Below, one piece after another: positions 14,823 through 17,573 of a stretch of DNA of 17,573 nucleotides. The stretch comes from an uncultured Phascolarctobacterium sp. Its GTDB lineage: Bacteria > Bacillota > Negativicutes > Acidaminococcales > Acidaminococcaceae. Every line of letters starts with the position of its first letter. Position 1 is the stretch's first letter. The translations under genes and the position numbers were made by a program. Under the pieces are notes generated by a model. That model saw only the letters and a program-made list of their open reading frames with translations, was not told the origin of the DNA and did not search any database. The stretch lies in the NCBI GenBank assembly GCA_937906915.1, contig CALCUU010000131.1, positions 1 through 17,573 of the forward strand, read 5' to 3'.

Positions 14823-15995
14823 ATGAAGAGAGTGAATAAGTTATTATCAGTTCTTGCTGCAGGTGTGCTGTTTGCAGGTGCTTTGGCAGGCTGCGGCGGC
14901 TCTAAGGAAGCTAAGCAAGATACCATTAAAATTGGCGGTTGCCTGGAAATGACCGGCGGTAGCGCAAGCTATGGTATTTCTTCCAAAAACGGTATTGAAC
15001 TGGCTCTGAAGAATGTTAATCAAAAAGGCGTATTGGGCGGTAAAAAAGTAGAACTGGTTGTAGCAGATAATAAATCTGAAGCTTCCGAAGCCCTTAACGC
15101 GATGCAAAAATTGATTTCTCAAGATAAGGTTGTTGCTGTTATCGGTCCTAACCTGTCTTCTGCTTGTATTGCTTCCAGTGCAATCAACAATTCTGCTAAA
15201 GTTTTGGCAATTACTCCCATGGGTACCAACCCGGACGTAACCGTTGATCCTAAGACTAAGAAAACTAGAGATTATAATTTCCGTGCTTGCTTCATCGACC
15301 CGTTCCAAGGTACTGTAATGGCAAACTTCGTTGCTAAGGAGTTGGGCTTGAAACGTGCAGCAATTATGGTTGATAACACTAGTGACTATTCCAAAGGCTT
15401 GGCTACCTTCTTCAAAGAAAACTTCTTGAAAAATGGCTGCGAAGTAGTTGCTGAAGAAGCTTATCTGCAAAAAGACACCGACTATAAATCTACTTTGACC
15501 AAAATCAAAGCTACTAATCCGGATATGCTCTACATTCCCGGTTACTATCAAGAAGTTGGTCTGATTATTAAACAAGCTCGTGAAATCGGCTTGAACATTG
15601 CTATCGCAGGTGGCGATGGTTGGGATAGCGCTAAGCTTCCTGAAATCGCTGGTAAAGAAGCACTTAACGGTACCTTCTTCTGCAACCTGTATTCTCCGGA
15701 TGATACCTCCGATTTGAACAAAAACTTCGTTGCTGAATACCAAAAAATGTTCAATGCTAAACCGGACGTATTCGCTGCTTTGGCGCATGACTCCGCAATG
15801 GCAATTGTAAAAGGTATTGAAGACGCGAAGTCTGCTGATCCTGCAAAAGTTGCCCAAGCAATGGCAAAAATTAAAGATTTGCAAGGTGTATCCGGCGCAA
15901 TCACTTTTGATGATAAACACAACCCGATTAAGAGTGCAGTTATCATCGAACACGTTGATGGTAAACAAACCTTCAAAACTAAAATCAATCCCTGA
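14823..15995 (+). CDS. Branched-chain amino-acid ABC transporter, substrate-binding lipoprotein (second copy)
   Basis: A paralogue of the preceding gene with the same length (390 residues) and architecture. The signal peptide ends in the lipobox LAGC with Cys24. The mature protein starts IKIGGCLEMTGGSASYG and shares FRACFIDPFQG, SDYSKGLA, LTKIKATNP and IIKQAREIGL with it. Outside these blocks it is clearly diverged, for example GPNLSSACIASSAI versus GPATSGCVAAGAPI in the ligand-cleft region, so it may bind a different amino acid and share the LivHM permease. GAGGGGG lies eight bases upstream of the ATG. Codon bias is milder than in the first copy except in the shared blocks. A hairpin follows. 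Confidence 0.95.
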   Translation: MKRVNKLLSVLAAGVLFAGALAGCGGSKEAKQDTIKIGGCLEMTGGSASYGISSKNGIELALKNVNQKGVLGGKKVELVVADNKSEASEALNAMQKLISQDKVVAVIGPNLSSACIASSAINNSAKVLAITPMGTNPDVTVDPKTKKTRDYNFRACFIDPFQGTVMANFVAKELGLKRAAIMVDNTSDYSKGLATFFKENFLKNGCEVVAEEAYLQKDTDYKSTLTKIKATNPDMLYIPGYYQEVGLIIKQAREIGLNIAIAGGDGWDSAKLPEIAGKEALNGTFFCNLYSPDDTSDLNKNFVAEYQKMFNAKPDVFAALAHDSAMAIVKGIEDAKSADPAKVAQAMAKIKDLQGVSGAITFDDKHNPIKSAVIIEHVDGKQTFKTKINP

Positions 15996-16019
15996 TAATT
16001 ACAACACTTAAACTTTTCT

Positions 16020-16050
16020 AAGGCTGTTGTTCAAAATACAACAGCCTTTT
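16020..16050 (+). terminator. Hairpin between second livK and livH
   Basis: A perfect 11-bp stem (16020-16030 with 16038-16048) with a 7-base loop, ending in TTTT. It lies between the binding-protein gene and the permease gene and probably lowers permease expression relative to the receptors. Confidence 0.75.
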
Positions 16051-16074
16051 AACTCATTCTATGGGAGGGTAATT

Positions 16075-16965
16075 ATGGATAACTTACTGCAGCAGTTCCT
16101 CCAACAGCTGATAAATGGTATCTCCTTAGGCAGTATTTATGCGTTGATTGCTTTGGGCTATACTATGATTTACGGTATTATTAAGCTGATTAACTTCGCT
16201 CACGGCGATATTTACATGCTTGGCGCATATTTCGGTTTTTATGCAACCACTCAATTAGGATTTTCCTTTATTCCTGCAATTATTTTTGCCATGGCTTGTG
16301 CTTCCGTTGTGGGTATTATCGTTGAACGCATTGCGTATCGCCCCATGCGTAACGCACCCCGTATTGCGATTTTGATTACAGCAATCGGTGTTTCCTTCTT
16401 CTTGGAATATGTAATGATTTTGTTCGTTACTCCGCAACCCCGTACTTTCCCTGCAGTATTCCAAGCGCAGGTTTACCACATTGGCGAATTGGTTGTAAAT
16501 AGCCAACAAATCGTAATATTGATTAGCGCGATTATTTTGATGACCGTGCTTTCTTACATCGTAAACCAAACCAAAGCCGGCAAGGCAATGCGTGCCGTTT
16601 CCTTTGACGCTGACGCAGCAAGACTCATGGGTATTAACATCGACAAAGTTATTTCCATGACCTTCGCATTGGGCAGTGCATTGGCAGCAGCAGGCGGCGT
16701 GCTGGTAGGCGTTTACTATAACTCCATCGACCCGCTGATGGGTATGATGCCCGGCTTGAAAGCTTTCGTTGCAGCGGTACTTGGTGGTATCGGTATTATC
16801 CCCGGTGCAATGATGGGTGGCATCATCCTTGGTGTAGTAGAAGCTATGGTAAGTGGCTTCTTCTCTTCCACCTTCCGTGATGCAGCTGCATTCGGCATTT
16901 TGATTTTGATTCTGCTCTATAAACCGGCAGGCTTGTTGGGCAAGAACGTACGCGAGAAAGTGTAG
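16075..16965 (+). CDS. livH: Branched-chain amino-acid ABC transporter permease LivH
   Basis: LivH is one of two membrane subunits of the high-affinity branched-chain amino-acid importer. The 296-residue protein shows the family opening LINGISLGSIYALIALGYTM and GIIKLINFAHGD. The cytoplasmic coupling-loop region reads AVLGGIGIIPGAMMGGIILG near the C-terminus, preceding a last hydrophobic segment. About eight membrane segments are visible. The start at 16075 follows GGGAGGG (16063-16069) by five bases; an upstream in-frame ATG at 16027 lies inside the preceding hairpin and is rejected. livM follows after 9 bases. It works with the two lipoprotein receptors encoded upstream; the ATPase subunits are presumably encoded beyond the window. 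Confidence 0.96.
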   Translation: MDNLLQQFLQQLINGISLGSIYALIALGYTMIYGIIKLINFAHGDIYMLGAYFGFYATTQLGFSFIPAIIFAMACASVVGIIVERIAYRPMRNAPRIAILITAIGVSFFLEYVMILFVTPQPRTFPAVFQAQVYHIGELVVNSQQIVILISAIILMTVLSYIVNQTKAGKAMRAVSFDADAARLMGINIDKVISMTFALGSALAAAGGVLVGVYYNSIDPLMGMMPGLKAFVAAVLGGIGIIPGAMMGGIILGVVEAMVSGFFSSTFRDAAAFGILILILLYKPAGLLGKNVREKV

Positions 16966-16974
16966 GTGACAGTG

Positions 16975-17573
16975 ATGAATTCAATCAGAAAATTCGACTT
17001 AACCCTTCTCGCTGGCTGTGCTGCACTTTTTGCTGCAACACAGGGTATGATTTTTACCGGCATTATCGGTCCCTTCTGGGAACTGAACATTATTCTTATC
17101 TGCATCAACATCATCATGGCAGTAAGCTTGAACCTTATCAATGGTTACACCGGTCAATTCTCCATTGGTCACGCAGGCTTTATGGCAGTTGGTGCTTACA
17201 CTGGTGCAGTTATCACTGTAAAACTTGGCTTGCCCTTTGAACTGGGTTTAGTTGTTGCAACTGTTGCTGCAGGCTTCTTAGGCTTCCTCATTGGTTTGCC
17301 TACCCTGCGCTTGAACGGTGACTACTTGGCAATCGCTACCTTGGGCTTGGGCGAAATTATCCGTATCTGCATCCTGAACATTGATTACGTTGGCGGTGCT
17401 TCCGGTTTGATGGGTATTCCTCGTCTGACCACCTTCGCTTACGTGTTCTGGATTATGATTGGCGTAATTTTCTTCATTAAAAACTTTAAGAACTCTGCTC
17501 CCGGTCGTTGCTGCCTGGCAATTCGTGAAAACGAAATCGCAGCAGACACCATGGGCATTAACACTACTAAATA
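16975..17573 (+). CDS. livM: Branched-chain amino-acid ABC transporter permease LivM (3'-truncated by window)
   Basis: The frame is open from the ATG at 16975 to the window edge, giving 199 residues of LivM, the second membrane subunit of the importer. The translation begins MNSIRKFDLTLLAG and contains the family block SLNLINGYTGQFSIGHAGFM, then LPTLRLNGDYLAIATLGLGEI and GGASGLMGIP. Near the edge, APGRCCLAIRENEIAADTMGIN is the LivM cytoplasmic loop that contacts the ATPase, where Arg is usually followed by a small residue and Ala; the Cys pair is a slight variation. AGGTGA overlapping the livH stop serves as ribosome binding site. A GTG directly before the ATG is an alternative start. livG and livF are expected next. 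Confidence 0.95.
   Translation, partial: MNSIRKFDLTLLAGCAALFAATQGMIFTGIIGPFWELNIILICINIIMAVSLNLINGYTGQFSIGHAGFMAVGAYTGAVITVKLGLPFELGLVVATVAAGFLGFLIGLPTLRLNGDYLAIATLGLGEIIRICILNIDYVGGASGLMGIPRLTTFAYVFWIMIGVIFFIKNFKNSAPGRCCLAIRENEIAADTMGINTTK

Noticed and set aside
14847..15968. 373-codon open frame antisense to the second livK
   Set aside because: It arises from the biased codon use of the sense gene; no ribosome binding site or plausible protein. A similar 239-codon frame lies antisense to the first livK (13577-14296).
1..17573. Noc-binding site ATTTCCCGGGAAAT
   Set aside because: Looked for by eye on both strands (it is palindromic); no perfect CCCGGG core in a T-rich/A-rich context was seen.

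Overview
The window reads as the origin-proximal chromosome of a Firmicute, most likely of the Negativicutes (Phascolarctobacterium/Acidaminococcus-like). The evidence is the conserved order jag-mnmE-mnmG-rsmG-noc ... soj-spo0J, a DUF554 gene behind spo0J, and a branched-chain amino-acid (Liv) ABC transporter with paired lipoprotein binding proteins. The taxon is an inference from gene order and protein flavour; there is no rRNA here.

Layout. (1) 1-5453: the 3' end of jag/khpB with a terminator, then a tightly packed operon mnmE-mnmG-rsmG-noc (tRNA wobble modification, 16S rRNA methylation, nucleoid occlusion) ending in a clean terminator. (2) 5454-10234: an accessory segment splitting noc from soj-spo0J, which are adjacent in many relatives. 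It is visibly AT-richer and holds a DUF4143-type AAA ATPase, a small Lnu/ANT(2'')-like nucleotidyltransferase, a Fic protein and a choloylglycine-hydrolase-family enzyme; the last two run against all neighbouring genes. Three perfect 16-bp parS sites sit in this segment. One is the centre of a perfect 40-bp palindrome behind the ATPase gene. The other two lie in a 43-bp direct repeat bracketing the hydrolase gene, one of them encoding the hydrolase C-terminus. (3) 10235-12747: soj-spo0J-DUF554 operon with a bidirectional terminator. (4) 12819-13232: a small unrecognised membrane protein on the minus strand. (5) 13428-17573: a consensus sigma-A-type promoter, a 5'-UTR hairpin, then livK-livK2-livH-livM (livM runs off the window), with hairpins after each binding-protein gene that probably reduce read-through.

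How it fits together. Soj and Spo0J act with the three parS sites in chromosome segregation. The first ParB-like protein carries all four residues known to give Noc rather than ParB DNA specificity, so it should not use these parS sites. The most unusual feature is the accessory segment organised around repeated parS units. Several start codons were moved to the ATG/GTG that follows a proper ribosome binding site (noc, AAA ATPase, soj, spo0J, livH, the membrane protein).
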